64,000 bases of DNA from Mariniphaga sediminis. GTDB lineage: Bacteria; Bacteroidota; Bacteroidia; Bacteroidales; Prolixibacteraceae. The stretch covers positions 1 through 64,000 of the forward strand of contig NZ_QWET01000018.1 in the NCBI RefSeq assembly GCF_003573545.1, in the 5' to 3' direction. Shown here one piece after another: positions 17,774-26,680 of this stretch. The number at the start of each line of letters is the position of its first letter. Position 1 is the stretch's first letter. Under the pieces are notes generated by a model that had not been told where the DNA came from, did not search any database, and saw only the letters and a list, made by a program, of their open reading frames with translations. The translations under genes and the position numbers were made by a program.

Positions 17774-18256
17774 TCAGCCCATAAAAAGCTCCTTTCCAAA
17801 GTGCCAGGCCATTAGTCCGGAAACTATCAGTTTCATCAGCGTACCTGCTAAAAAGCCTATGAAAGAGCCAAAACCGGATTTTAATGCGGCGCCGGAATCT
17901 TTGCCTGCGGTGAGTTCTCCTGCCACCGCCCCCACAAATGGCCCCACAACAATTCCAAAAGGCGGAAAAAAGAACAGCCCGATAATCAGTCCGATGATGC
18001 TTCCCCAAACGCCCCGTTTGCTTCCTCCGAAACGTTTGGTGCCCCATACTGGTATGGCATAATCAAGCAGATAAACAACCACGGTAATAATACCCCATAT
18101 AATTAAAAACCGGGGAGAGAAGTGGTATCTCTCTGTAAAATGCAGCAGCAACAAGCCAATATAACTCAGTGGAGGCCCGGGAAGAACCGGAAGTACACCC
18201 CCCAGAATTCCTCCAATAATAAAAATGATTCCAAAGCCAATTAAAAGGTAATCCAT
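17774..18256 (-). CDS. DUF456 membrane protein
   Basis: The 160-residue inner-membrane protein has four to five hydrophobic, glycine-rich segments. The conserved GVLPVLPGPPLSYIGLLLLH near the N-terminus and the glycine-rich GIVVGPFVGAVAGEL in the middle are typical of DUF456. No biochemical function is established for the family. It stands alone, convergent with PUL1, and its own terminator lies at 17519-17562. Confidence 0.88.
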   Translation of the reverse strand: MDYLLIGFGIIFIIGGILGGVLPVLPGPPLSYIGLLLLHFTERYHFSPRFLIIWGIITVVVYLLDYAIPVWGTKRFGGSKRGVWGSIIGLIIGLFFFPPFGIVVGPFVGAVAGELTAGKDSGAALKSGFGSFIGFLAGTLMKLIVSGLMAWHFGKELFMG

Positions 18257-18535
18257 TGCCTGATATTAAATAGTAGGTGCAAATAAACACAAAATTTGTC
18301 CACTATAATATTCATTTTAGCGACGCAACTAAATTTTACCGGGAAGAGTAATTTTTTGTGACTGATTTCTCTGCGGATTGTTGATTAATTCTACAACTGA
18401 CGGGCAAATTCAACACTTTCGGTGTTAGGCTATTTTTGAATATGTGAAGCGGTAATGGTCTGTTATGTAGTGTTTTTGTGTTCTTTGTTCGGGGTTTTTC
18501 TTTTTTTGGAACAGTTTTTTTATCAGTAGCATGGA

Positions 18536-18991
18536 ATGAAAACAATGAAAGTTATGAAAACAAAGTTTAGTATTCTTTTTACCCTGACTGCCATTTTGCT
18601 GACCGGGATATTATTCTCTTGTCAACAGCAAAAAAAGAAAGGGAGCGAAGAAAGTATCGAAGAAAAAGTGGAACAGGAAGTTGAAAACTTCGGGAATAGG
18701 TTGAGCCAGATTTCTGAGACTGACCCTGCATTTGCCGAAAAACTGGAGGCCGAGCTTGAAACCTTTGAGGCGACAATGGAAGAGTTTAGCGAGGAGATGG
18801 AAGCCGCCGGTGAGGATGTCAACAAAGAGGTGGATGAAATAGCCCATACCCTTTTGGCAGAAGCTCGGCAATTAAATCAGAAGTTGGATAGGTGGAGCGA
18901 AGATGCAGGAGAAGGTCTTTCTGAATTAAAAAACGAAGTTCAAAAAGACTTTGTTCAGTTCAAACAATCAGTAAATGACTGGTTGAACTAA
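18536..18991 (+). CDS. Small acidic coiled-coil lipoprotein, unknown function
   Basis: The protein has up to 151 residues. It begins MKTMKVMKTKF, so the ATGs at 18545 and 18554 are alternative starts. The leader ends LFSC, a lipobox. The mature part is almost wholly charged and helical, with heptad-like patterns rich in Glu (EESIEEKVEQEVENF, LEAELETFEATMEEFSEEM), consistent with a coiled coil tethered to the membrane. I do not recognise the family. It stands alone, with gaps of 279 and 264 bp on either side. Confidence 0.7.
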   Translation: MKTMKVMKTKFSILFTLTAILLTGILFSCQQQKKKGSEESIEEKVEQEVENFGNRLSQISETDPAFAEKLEAELETFEATMEEFSEEMEAAGEDVNKEVDEIAHTLLAEARQLNQKLDRWSEDAGEGLSELKNEVQKDFVQFKQSVNDWLN

Positions 18992-19174
18992 GTTTCCGGC
19001 CCCCAAACACAATTTTTCCTTATTGCTAATAAATAATGCCTTTTGCGTTAGAATTCAGGATGGTCTGCAATTTTCAATGTATATTTGCGGTTCACCAAAA
19101 GGCGAATAGTTTCGCCCGAAACTGTAAATTAGCATAGTAATGTTAAATGTTTCCTTAAAAACTTGGTGAACGGC

Positions 19175-19205
19175 TTGATTATTTATTAAAAAAGTATTTT
19201 CTTTG
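19175..19205 (+). promoter_or_regulatory. Candidate promoter of the rpmB-rpmG operon
   Basis: TTG (19175-19177), a 20-base spacer and TTTCTTTG (19198-19205) resemble the Bacteroidota promoter with one mismatch in the -7 element (TT for TA). The implied leader before rpmB is about 44 bases. Confidence 0.4.
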
Positions 19206-19255
19206 CAAGCCGTAAAAATAATGCGTTTGTTTGTACATCAAGAAATTATATAAAA

Positions 19256-19498
19256 ATGTCACGAGTTTGCCAAATAACAGGGAAAAGAGCGATGGTGGGA
19301 AACAATGTCTCTCACTCAAAGCGCAGGGTTAAAAGGAAGTTTAACGTTAACCTGTTTCGGAAAAAGTTTTATCTTCCGAATGAAAAACGCTGGGTTCAGT
19401 TGACCGTTTCAGCATCCGGTATTCGCACTATTAATAAAAAGGGCGTCGTAGCCGCCATTCAGGAAGCAAAAGAAAAAGGATTTATCGAAAAAATTTAA
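19256..19498 (+). CDS. rpmB: 50S ribosomal protein L28
   Basis: The 80-residue basic protein has the L28 start, [20 protein letters not shown], followed by an Arg/Lys-rich segment that contacts 23S rRNA. The length is typical for Bacteroidota. It is the first gene of rpmB-rpmG-DUF4295, with ftsY next, a conserved order in this phylum. Confidence 0.97.
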   Translation: MSRVCQITGKRAMVGNNVSHSKRRVKRKFNVNLFRKKFYLPNEKRWVQLTVSASGIRTINKKGVVAAIQEAKEKGFIEKI

Positions 19499-19510
19499 AG
19501 ATACCGCGTA

Positions 19511-19699
19511 ATGGCTAAAAAAGGAAAAGGCAACAGGATTCAGGTTATTTTAGAATGCACCGAGCATAAAGACAGTGGTATGCCGGGTACTTCACGGTAT
19601 ATTACGACCAAAAACAGGAAAAATACACCTGACAGGTTGGAAATGAAAAAGTACAACCCCATTTTGAAAAAAGTTACTGTTCATAAAGAAATTAAATAA
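19511..19699 (+). CDS. rpmG: 50S ribosomal protein L33
   Basis: The 62-residue protein has the L33 core VILECTEHK and [21 protein letters not shown]. It lacks the four zinc-binding cysteines (only one Cys remains), so it is the zinc-independent form. It starts 12 bp after rpmB. Confidence 0.96.
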   Translation: MAKKGKGNRIQVILECTEHKDSGMPGTSRYITTKNRKNTPDRLEMKKYNPILKKVTVHKEIK

Positions 19700-19711
19700 A
19701 GAATTTGAATT

Positions 19712-19867
19712 ATGGCAAAGAAAGCAGTTGCAACATTACAAAAAGGTGCGGGGAAAGGCCATTCTAAAGTAATTAAAATGGTCAAATCACCTGAGACCGG
19801 AGCCTACACGTTCAAGGAGGAAGTGGTTACCAACGATGAGGTAAAAGATTATTTTCAAAAACAATAG
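19712..19867 (+). CDS. DUF4295 small basic protein
   Basis: The 51-residue protein (MAKKAVATLQKGAGKGHSKV at its start, KDYFQKQ at its end) matches the DUF4295 family, which sits after rpmB-rpmG in Bacteroidota genomes. It is basic at the N-terminus and is thought to be ribosome-associated because of this constant position; no reaction is known. It begins 12 bp after rpmG and is the last gene before a terminator. Confidence 0.88.
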   Translation: MAKKAVATLQKGAGKGHSKVIKMVKSPETGAYTFKEEVVTNDEVKDYFQKQ

Positions 19868-19888
19868 GTAATGTAAATACCGAAATCA

Positions 19889-19922
19889 AAGGAAGCTTTC
19901 ATCAACCATGGAAGCTTTTTTT
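19889..19922 (+). terminator. Rho-independent terminator after the L28-L33-DUF4295 operon
   Basis: AAGCTTTCAT (19893-19902) pairs with ATGGAAGCTT (19908-19917), one G-T pair, five-base loop, and leads into a run of seven T (19916-19922). It separates the ribosomal protein genes from ftsY. Confidence 0.85.
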
Positions 19923-19991
19923 GTGTCCGGTTTCCCCCACATTCAGTTACCGAAAATATTGTTAATTTTAGCCACCACAAATTAAGATTCA

Positions 19992-20948
19992 ATGGGAATA
20001 TTCGGAAGTTTTACCAAAAGTAAAAAGGAGAACCTCGACAAAGGCCTGTCAAAAACAAAGGAAAGTGTTTTTAAAAAGCTGGGACGGGCTGTTGTGGGCA
20101 AGTCAAAGGTGGATGATGAAGTACTCGATAACCTGGAAGAGGTGCTGATTACTTCGGATGTGGGGGTGGAAACAACCCTGAAAATTATTGAACGGATTGA
20201 AGAACGGGTGGCCCGCGACAAGTATCTTGGGGTTGATGAACTCAATCAAATATTAAAAGAAGAAATTGCCGCATTGCTGGAAGAAAACAATTCGGGCGAT
20301 GTATCTGACTTCGATCTTCCGGATACGGAAAAGCCTTATGTTATTATGGTGGTTGGGGTGAATGGCGTGGGAAAAACAACTACCATCGGGAAACTCGCCT
20401 ACCAGTTTAAACAAGCCGGGAAAAAGGTTTACCTTGGCGCAGCGGATACATTCCGTGCAGCTGCCATTGAACAGCTCGAGATTTGGGCAAAAAGGGTAGA
20501 TGTTCCCATTGTAAAACAAAAAATGGGTGCCGATCCGGCTTCGGTTGCTTACGATTCTCTGTCGTCTGCCAAATCCAACGATGCCGATGTGGTAATTATT
20601 GATACGGCCGGAAGGTTACACAATAAGGTAAACCTGATGAATGAGCTGGCAAAAATTAAAAAAGTGATGTCGCGCATTGTTCCGGGAGCGCCTCACGAAG
20701 TACTGCTTATCCTCGATGGTTCTACCGGACAGAATGCTTTTGAACAGGCCAAACAGTTTACCAAAGCCACAGAAGTAACGTCGCTGGCCCTTACCAAACT
20801 TGACGGAACTGCAAAGGGGGGAGTGGTAATTGGTATTTCAGATCAGTTTAAAATTCCCGTAAAATACATTGGAATTGGAGAAAAAATGGAACACCTCCAG
20901 ATTTTCAGGAGGCGTGAGTTTGTGGAATCGCTTTTTTCGGAAAGCTAA
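19992..20948 (+). CDS. ftsY: Signal recognition particle receptor FtsY
   Basis: The 318-residue GTPase docks ribosome-SRP complexes at the membrane. It has a short basic N-terminal region, the helical N domain (about 20-105) and the G domain: G1 GVNGVGKTT (122-130), the ADTFRAAA insertion-box segment, G3 DTAGR (204-208) and G4 TKLD (268-271). The C-terminal GIGEKMEHLQIF is the closing helix. The long acidic A domain of E. coli FtsY is absent, as usual for this phylum. Confidence 0.97.
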   Translation: MGIFGSFTKSKKENLDKGLSKTKESVFKKLGRAVVGKSKVDDEVLDNLEEVLITSDVGVETTLKIIERIEERVARDKYLGVDELNQILKEEIAALLEENNSGDVSDFDLPDTEKPYVIMVVGVNGVGKTTTIGKLAYQFKQAGKKVYLGAADTFRAAAIEQLEIWAKRVDVPIVKQKMGADPASVAYDSLSSAKSNDADVVIIDTAGRLHNKVNLMNELAKIKKVMSRIVPGAPHEVLLILDGSTGQNAFEQAKQFTKATEVTSLALTKLDGTAKGGVVIGISDQFKIPVKYIGIGEKMEHLQIFRRREFVESLFSES

Positions 20949-20954
20949 AACCTG

Positions 20955-21581
20955 CTATTTTTCAGTTGTGTTTTTCTTTTTTTCGGGGTGATGAGGCAAT
21001 GCAATATCCTCTGCGACCAGTTCCCATCCGACCGATTCTATAAGTTGTCTTATTATGGCAATGGTGTCGGCAGCCTGGTTCCGGGTAATGTCAAAAAGGT
21101 AACTACGTTCGATTTTGTCGCGAATAAACTCTTTCGATTTTTTATTCATGTTGGTCAGGTCCAGTTCCGAAAATTTATTGATAATTCCTTTTTGTACATC
21201 GTAATATTCCAAATCAGTGTCCATGCTTAAAATTTCGGGTTTGGGGAAATGTGAAAGTTTAACCCGCTTTTTCCCCGGTTGCATTTCGATATGGATTTTT
21301 GCCAGGTCGAAACCGATGAGCACTTTTGCTTTTACAATCAGCAGCGCTTTTTTCTCCAGTTGAAGCAACTTAAAAAAAATGCTTTTCCCGTCGCGATGGG
21401 AAAAAACTTCTGAAAATTCGCCTTCTACAGTGATAAGCTTACAAACATGCCTGATTTTGTCGAGCAGTATTGTTGACTGAACCTGTGTGCCCTGAACACT
21501 CCGTTTTTTAAAAAACCAGGTTGTGCCGACCACTCCTCCAGCCAGTCCAAGCAAAACTCCCAACAAAATCAGGGTTTCCAT
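20955..21581 (-). CDS. DUF4230 single-span membrane protein
   Basis: The 208-residue protein has one N-terminal membrane span (about residues 4-25) and then a domain matching DUF4230. Typical parts are a first strand region (LLDKIRHVCKLITVEGEFSEVF), then KKALLIVKAKVLIGFDL, and late helices with KEFIRDKIERS. Function is unknown. It converges with ftsY, with 6 bp between stops, and follows the serine-hydrolase-like gene by 92 bp on the same strand. Confidence 0.8.
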   Translation of the reverse strand: METLILLGVLLGLAGGVVGTTWFFKKRSVQGTQVQSTILLDKIRHVCKLITVEGEFSEVFSHRDGKSIFFKLLQLEKKALLIVKAKVLIGFDLAKIHIEMQPGKKRVKLSHFPKPEILSMDTDLEYYDVQKGIINKFSELDLTNMNKKSKEFIRDKIERSYLFDITRNQAADTIAIIRQLIESVGWELVAEDIALPHHPEKKKNTTEK

Positions 21582-21673
21582 AAATTTTAGTTTAATGAAC
21601 TAATATAGAACTTTTTAAGTAAACCTTCGCCCACGTGTACAATAAATTCCGAAGTTGTATTAATTTATGCTCC

Positions 21674-22831
21674 CTATTCCTTGTCCCCCTCCTTATCTTC
21701 TGATGTCTTTGTTTCGTTTGTTTCAACGGCGGGTAAAAAATATTCAGCAATCTTAAATACAGGAAAATCTTCGGAGAGGATACCTAAATTTGCCGCGCAG
21801 GCAATTACTAACTTTTCTTCAGGGTAAATAATGAGTATGGCTCCACCTCCGGTAACATTGCCGGCTTTACCGAATATCTTCCGGCCCTCTCTGTCCGCCA
21901 AAGTCATCCAGCCATTGGTCATTTGTGCCGGCATATTGTTTTGCAACATCACGGGTTCGAAGAGTCTTTTTTTTAGTTCTTCGGAGAGGTAATCGGAATA
22001 AAGGAGGGCATTTCCAAATTTGACCAAATCTTCCGCATTGGAAAGCAGTCCCTCTGAAGGAGTCTTGAAACGCATATCCCTTGTGGTTGCATTTATTACC
22101 TGCGAAATGTAATTGTGATCGAAAAAATCAGATCGCCCTATGATGGGAATCAGCGGATTATCCGGCAAAGTGTTTTCCAGCTTCAGGGTGTCAGTCACAT
22201 ATTCCTCTAATATTTTAGGAAAATGTTTTCCGGAAACTTTTTCCATCACAGCACCCAGCAAATTGTAATTAAAAAGATTTGGAACCTGGTATATGCCGGG
22301 GGGAACAGCAAGCGAATCATCCTTGAAAATATCAATGCCTTTTATGAGGCTGGTATTCAGGGCACGCCAATCTCTTTCTGTCTCTCTTGGATTTCTGATA
22401 CCTGAAGTTTGGTTAACAAGATGTTTAAGGGAAAGGTTGAACCGCTTCTCCGGAAAATCGGGAAAATAGTGCCAGACGGCGGAGTCCGGATGTAATGTCC
22501 CCTCTTCAACCATTTTTTGGTAGATGAATGCAGTAAACAGTTCCGAAATTTCACCAATCCTGAATTTGGTGGATCGGGTTGCGGGACTCTCCAGATCTTT
22601 CGATGCAAGTCCAAGTCCTTCAGAATAAAGTATTTTTCCCTCTTTAGCAATGGCAACGGTTGCTCCCGGTACAAAATTTTGCGTAAGGAAAAAAGCAACA
22701 TCTTTTCGGGCTGCCTTTATTTCATCAATGTACTTTCGGTCGTAAATGATATCGTTTTTTTGCTTTTTACAACCAGAAAGGTTAACTAAAACAACAAGTA
22801 AAATGAAAAGCTTAAAAATTCTTCCTACCAT
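21674..22831 (-). CDS. Serine beta-lactamase-fold lipoprotein lacking its catalytic residues
   Basis: The 385-residue protein has a lipobox NLSGC (Cys21) and the fold of class C beta-lactamase/D-alanyl-peptidase relatives: AIAKEGKILYSEGLG, HLVNQTSGI, LLGAVMEKVSG and GWMTLADREG are all in order. At the nucleophile position, normally GSxxK, the protein reads G93-E94-I95-S96-E97, so Ser and Lys are both Glu. The Tyr-x-Asn motif is replaced by P184-N185-L186. The third motif reads KAG (322-324). The reading frame is intact. It is probably a non-catalytic binding or scaffold protein in the periplasm. Confidence 0.85.
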   Translation of the reverse strand: MVGRIFKLFILLVVLVNLSGCKKQKNDIIYDRKYIDEIKAARKDVAFFLTQNFVPGATVAIAKEGKILYSEGLGLASKDLESPATRSTKFRIGEISELFTAFIYQKMVEEGTLHPDSAVWHYFPDFPEKRFNLSLKHLVNQTSGIRNPRETERDWRALNTSLIKGIDIFKDDSLAVPPGIYQVPNLFNYNLLGAVMEKVSGKHFPKILEEYVTDTLKLENTLPDNPLIPIIGRSDFFDHNYISQVINATTRDMRFKTPSEGLLSNAEDLVKFGNALLYSDYLSEELKKRLFEPVMLQNNMPAQMTNGWMTLADREGRKIFGKAGNVTGGGAILIIYPEEKLVIACAANLGILSEDFPVFKIAEYFLPAVETNETKTSEDKEGDKE

Positions 22832-22894
22832 AATTAAAAACGTTAGTCATTTATAATTTTATTTTTGTTCCATCTCTTCGGGGTAATCTCAGTG

Positions 22895-24115
22895 TCAGCT
22901 AGCTGCTACATTTGTTTTTTCATTTTCCGAACGCGCAATGATTACGGCACCGCAGCTGTCGCTCCATACATTAACAGAAGTTCGCAGCATATCGAGGATA
23001 CGATCTACGGCAAGGATAAGTCCGATTCCTTCTAAAGGAAGTCCCACAGCTGTTAGCACAACTGTAATCATTACGAGGCCTGCCATGGGAATACCGGCGG
23101 CCCCAATGGAAGCAAGCAGTGCTGTTACCACCACCAGAGCCTGTTGCCCAAAGGTAAGATCTATGCTGTAGGCCTGCGCAATAAATATGGCAGCCACGCA
23201 TTCGTACAGTGCCGTGCCGTCCATATTTATGGTGGCTCCCAAAGGAAGGGTAAAGCTGGATACTTTATTGGACACTCCACTGTTATTTTCCAGTGCATCC
23301 ATCGTGAGCGGTAGTGTAGCGCTCGAAGATGAGGTGGAAAATGCAGTGAGTAGAGGAACCGTCATATTTTTCAAATGGGCATAGGGTTTTGCTTTCCCGA
23401 TAAAACGTACAATGAGGGGAAGAGAAATCAATGCATGAATAAGTAGTGCAACAACCACACACAGGCTGTAAATGGCCAGACTGCCTGCAACACTTGCCAG
23501 ATCATCCGAATTCCTGTGGACTTCAGCAGAAACAATTCCAAAGATTCCCAGCGGTGTGAACTTAATAATAAAGAGAGTGATTTTCATCATCACATCGAAA
23601 ACTGCATCGAAAAAGGTGCTTAATGATTGCCTGTGTTTTTTTTCTACCCGTGTAATAAAATAGCCAAAAAGAATAGCAAAAAATATTACAGGAAGAATTT
23701 CTCCCTGCGCCATTGAACCAATAATATTATCAGGAATAAGCCTGTAAAAAATATCTTTTACCGAACCAGCCTGATCGGCCAGTCCTTCTACTGATTTGGA
23801 AAATCCCAGATCCACCCCAACACCGGGTTTTATGAGGTTTACAACGGTCAACCCGGTTAAAATAGCAAGCGTACTGGTAAATATGTAATAAAATAACGTC
23901 TTTATACCCAGTCTGCCCAGGTTTTTACCGTCGCCCATGCTGGTAACACCACTAATGATGGAACTGAAAATAAGTGGAATAATTACCATGGTTAATGCCC
24001 GCAGGAAAATATTTCCCATCCACGAGACATATTTAACCCCCTGGGGAACAAAATACCCGAAAAGTACAGCCAGAATAAGAGCAATCAGTATTTGCCAGTG
24101 CAGTTTGATCCGCAT
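22895..24115 (-). CDS. Dicarboxylate/amino acid:cation symporter
   Basis: The 406-residue inner-membrane protein belongs to the GltP/DctA (DAACS) family. It has about eight membrane spans, a serine-rich re-entrant loop (AFSTSSSSATLPLT), the NMDGT motif in ATINMDGTALYECVAA, and the late VDRILDMLRTSVNVWSDSCGA segment that carries the substrate-carboxylate contact (Arg) and cation-site residues. It takes up glutamate, aspartate or C4-dicarboxylates with Na+ or H+; the exact substrate is not resolved here. Confidence 0.93.
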   Translation of the reverse strand: MRIKLHWQILIALILAVLFGYFVPQGVKYVSWMGNIFLRALTMVIIPLIFSSIISGVTSMGDGKNLGRLGIKTLFYYIFTSTLAILTGLTVVNLIKPGVGVDLGFSKSVEGLADQAGSVKDIFYRLIPDNIIGSMAQGEILPVIFFAILFGYFITRVEKKHRQSLSTFFDAVFDVMMKITLFIIKFTPLGIFGIVSAEVHRNSDDLASVAGSLAIYSLCVVVALLIHALISLPLIVRFIGKAKPYAHLKNMTVPLLTAFSTSSSSATLPLTMDALENNSGVSNKVSSFTLPLGATINMDGTALYECVAAIFIAQAYSIDLTFGQQALVVVTALLASIGAAGIPMAGLVMITVVLTAVGLPLEGIGLILAVDRILDMLRTSVNVWSDSCGAVIIARSENEKTNVAAS

Positions 24116-24201
24116 TTTTATATTATTGTTTTATGTCGGTTTATTAAAGGGGTGCTAAATTAGTTTTTTTAGGATACATGACAAATTGCAAATAATGCAA
24201 T

Positions 24202-25230
24202 TTAACCTGAAACAAGTGTTTTTATTAATTCTACAAACTCATAGATTTCCCTTTCAGTGGTGTCGAATGAAGTCATCCAGCGTACCTCCGATTCTTTTTC
24301 GTTCCATATATAGAAGAAAAAATGCTCCTGCAATGGTTCGATAATTTCTTGCGGAACCCGGGCAAATACTCCGTTAGCTTCTACGGGTTGGGTGATTTTT
24401 ATGCCCGGAATTTTTGCTACTTCAGCCTCCAGCAGTTTTGCCATTCTGTTGGAGTGAGAGGCTGTTTCTTTCCACAAGTCATCTTTGAAATAGGCCTGAA
24501 ACTGTGCCCCCACAAACCGCATTTTAGAATAGAGTTGCATACTTTGTTTGCGCAGGTATTTGGTTTCTGTAGTGAGTTCCTGATTAAAAAACAATACCGC
24601 TTCACCCATCATCATTCCGTTTTTTGTGCCGCCAAAGGAAAGTACATCCACGCCGCAATCTTTGGTAAAGGATTTGAAATCCATGTTTAATGTTACGGCG
24701 GCGTTGGCAATCCGGGCGCCATCAATGTGCAGGAACATGTTGTGTTGGTGTGCAAGGTCGGCCAGTGCCCTGATTTCGGCCGGTGTGTAAACGGTTCCCA
24801 TTTCAGTTGCCTGCGAAACCGAAATGACCCGTGGTTGGGAATGGTGTTCAAAGTTGAATCCTTTCAGGTGATGTTGAATAGATTCCGGTGTAAGCTTGCC
24901 ATTTACGGGCTCTGTTGGCAGCAATTTACAACCTGTAAATTTTTCCGGTGCGCCGCATTCGTCTTCCTCAATATGTGCTGTTTCGGCACAAATGATGGAG
25001 TGAAAACTCCGGGTGATGGAAGAAAGCCCTAATACATTGGCACCGGTACCGTTAAAAACAAAAAACACCTCGGTATCTTCTCCAAATTTTTCCCTGAATA
25101 TTTCAATGGCTTTTGCGGTGTAAGAATCGTTGCCATAGCCAATAACGTGCCCGTGGTTTACTTCTTCCATCGCCTTAAAAATGGCAGGGTGGACACCCGA
25201 ATTGTTGTCACTTGCAAATCCTTTTTTCAT
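24202..25230 (-). CDS. ltaE: Low-specificity threonine aldolase
   Basis: The 342-residue PLP enzyme cleaves L-threonine or L-allo-threonine to glycine and acetaldehyde. The FASDNNSGVHP start and FNGTGANVLGL are typical of the beta-eliminating lyase/threonine aldolase family. The cofactor-binding Asp is in HIDGAR (Asp170) and the Schiff-base lysine in GGTKNG (Lys203). It is divergent from the photolyase gene, with 98 bp between the starts. Confidence 0.9.
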   Translation of the reverse strand: MKKGFASDNNSGVHPAIFKAMEEVNHGHVIGYGNDSYTAKAIEIFREKFGEDTEVFFVFNGTGANVLGLSSITRSFHSIICAETAHIEEDECGAPEKFTGCKLLPTEPVNGKLTPESIQHHLKGFNFEHHSQPRVISVSQATEMGTVYTPAEIRALADLAHQHNMFLHIDGARIANAAVTLNMDFKSFTKDCGVDVLSFGGTKNGMMMGEAVLFFNQELTTETKYLRKQSMQLYSKMRFVGAQFQAYFKDDLWKETASHSNRMAKLLEAEVAKIPGIKITQPVEANGVFARVPQEIIEPLQEHFFFYIWNEKESEVRWMTSFDTTEREIYEFVELIKTLVSG

Positions 25231-25328
25231 ACCTTGTTTTATATTTTTCAGACCGTTGTCCGTTCCTTTGAATCTAAATCTTTACTTTTAACCAGTATAA
25301 AGAAAGAAAAAATCATACGTTTTTGAAA

Positions 25329-26627
25329 ATGGATAAAGCAGCCATTTTTTGGTTCAGGCGCGATTTGCGGTTGCATGATAATCATGGGCTATGGCAGGCA
25401 TTAAAATCCGGATTACCTGTGCTCCCGGTGTTTATTTTCGATACGGAAATCCTCGGGAAACTTTCTTCCGGAGACGATGCCCGTGTGTCATTTATATATG
25501 CTGAAGTTAAGAAACTGAAGGAGGAATTGGAAAAGAAAGGCAGCTCCCTGTGGGTATTCCATGGGAAGCCTTTGGCGGCATTCAGAAAATTGTTTCGCGG
25601 GATAAAGGTAGAAGCGGTTTTTACCAATAAAGATTATGAACCTTATTCCCGGCAACGTGACGCCAAAACTGATCGGTTTTTTAGGTCGGAATGTGTTGAT
25701 TTTTTTCTGTTTAAAGACCAGGTAATTTTTGAAAAAAGCGAGGTAGTGAAAGACAATGGCGAACCGTACACTGTTTTTACTCCTTACAGCAAAAAATGGA
25801 AACAGGTTTTAAACGGGAAGAAAATTTCTTCATTCCCTTCTGAAGAGAGGTTGGAAGGGTTGTTGAAAATTGACCCGCTCCCATTTCCCAAACTGAGCGA
25901 TTTAGGATTTAAAAAAAGTTCTCTCGTGGTTCCGCCACCGGAAATTACAGAAGATGTTATTCGAAATTATGCCCGGACACGTAATTTGCCTGCTATACGC
26001 GGAACTTCCCGGTTGGGCGTTCATTTACGGTTTGGCACGGTTAGTATCCGCGAATTAATCCGGAAAGCAGAGAAATGGTCGGAAGTTTTTTTGAATGAGC
26101 TTATCTGGCGGGAGTTTTTTAGTAGTGTTTTATGGCACTTTCCGCAAGTGGAGAATCAGGCATTCAAATCAAAATACGATTTTATTCCTTGGAGAAATAA
26201 TGAAAAAGAGTTTGAAAGGTGGTGCTGTGGGGAGACGGGGTATCCGCTGGTAGATGCCGGAATGCGGGAACTGAATGCCACCGGATTTATGCATAACCGG
26301 GTACGGATGGTTACGGCCAGTTTTTTAACCAAACACCTGCTTGTCGATTGGCGCTGGGGCGAAGCCTATTTTGCTGAAAAGTTGCTCGATTTTGAACTGG
26401 CATCAAATAATGGAAACTGGCAGTGGGCTGCCGGTACTGGCTGCGATGCAGCGCCTTATTTTCGGATTTTTAATCCTGAAAGCCAGCAGAAAAAGTTTGA
26501 TCCTGAAGGCCAGTATGTGCGGAAATGGGTGCCGGAAGTGAACACTCCTTCTTATCCGAAACCCATGGTAGAACATAAAATGGCCAGAGAGCGGGCGTTA
26601 AAAACATACAAGGAGGCGTTAAAATGA
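25329..26627 (+). CDS. phrB: Deoxyribodipyrimidine photolyase
   Basis: The 432-residue flavoprotein uses blue light to split cyclobutane pyrimidine dimers. The N-terminal Rossmann-like antenna domain begins IFWFRRDLRLHDN. The C-terminal FAD domain has TSRLGVHLRFGTVSIRE, ELIWREFF, GYPLVDAGMRELNATGFMHNRVRM and the NGNWQWAAGTGCDAAPYFRIFNP signature with the conserved tryptophans. The ATG at 25329 was preferred over an in-frame TTG six bases earlier. The class I CPD photolyase assignment rests on overall motif match. Confidence 0.93.
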   Translation: MDKAAIFWFRRDLRLHDNHGLWQALKSGLPVLPVFIFDTEILGKLSSGDDARVSFIYAEVKKLKEELEKKGSSLWVFHGKPLAAFRKLFRGIKVEAVFTNKDYEPYSRQRDAKTDRFFRSECVDFFLFKDQVIFEKSEVVKDNGEPYTVFTPYSKKWKQVLNGKKISSFPSEERLEGLLKIDPLPFPKLSDLGFKKSSLVVPPPEITEDVIRNYARTRNLPAIRGTSRLGVHLRFGTVSIRELIRKAEKWSEVFLNELIWREFFSSVLWHFPQVENQAFKSKYDFIPWRNNEKEFERWCCGETGYPLVDAGMRELNATGFMHNRVRMVTASFLTKHLLVDWRWGEAYFAEKLLDFELASNNGNWQWAAGTGCDAAPYFRIFNPESQQKKFDPEGQYVRKWVPEVNTPSYPKPMVEHKMARERALKTYKEALK

Positions 26628-26680
26628 AAATCAAGAGTAGACCTCCCGACCTGTTCTTAGTAGCCGGAAAAATATTTAAT

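Noticed and set aside
17634-18047. A 137-residue minus-strand frame overlapping the DUF456 gene
   Set aside because: Composition is Arg/Gly-rich and typical of a shadow frame; the DUF456 frame on the same strand has clear membrane segments and family motifs.
21674-22831. Active class C beta-lactamase (antibiotic resistance gene)
   Set aside because: The SxxK nucleophile motif is Glu-Ile-Ser-Glu and Tyr-x-Asn is missing, so a resistance call is not supported.
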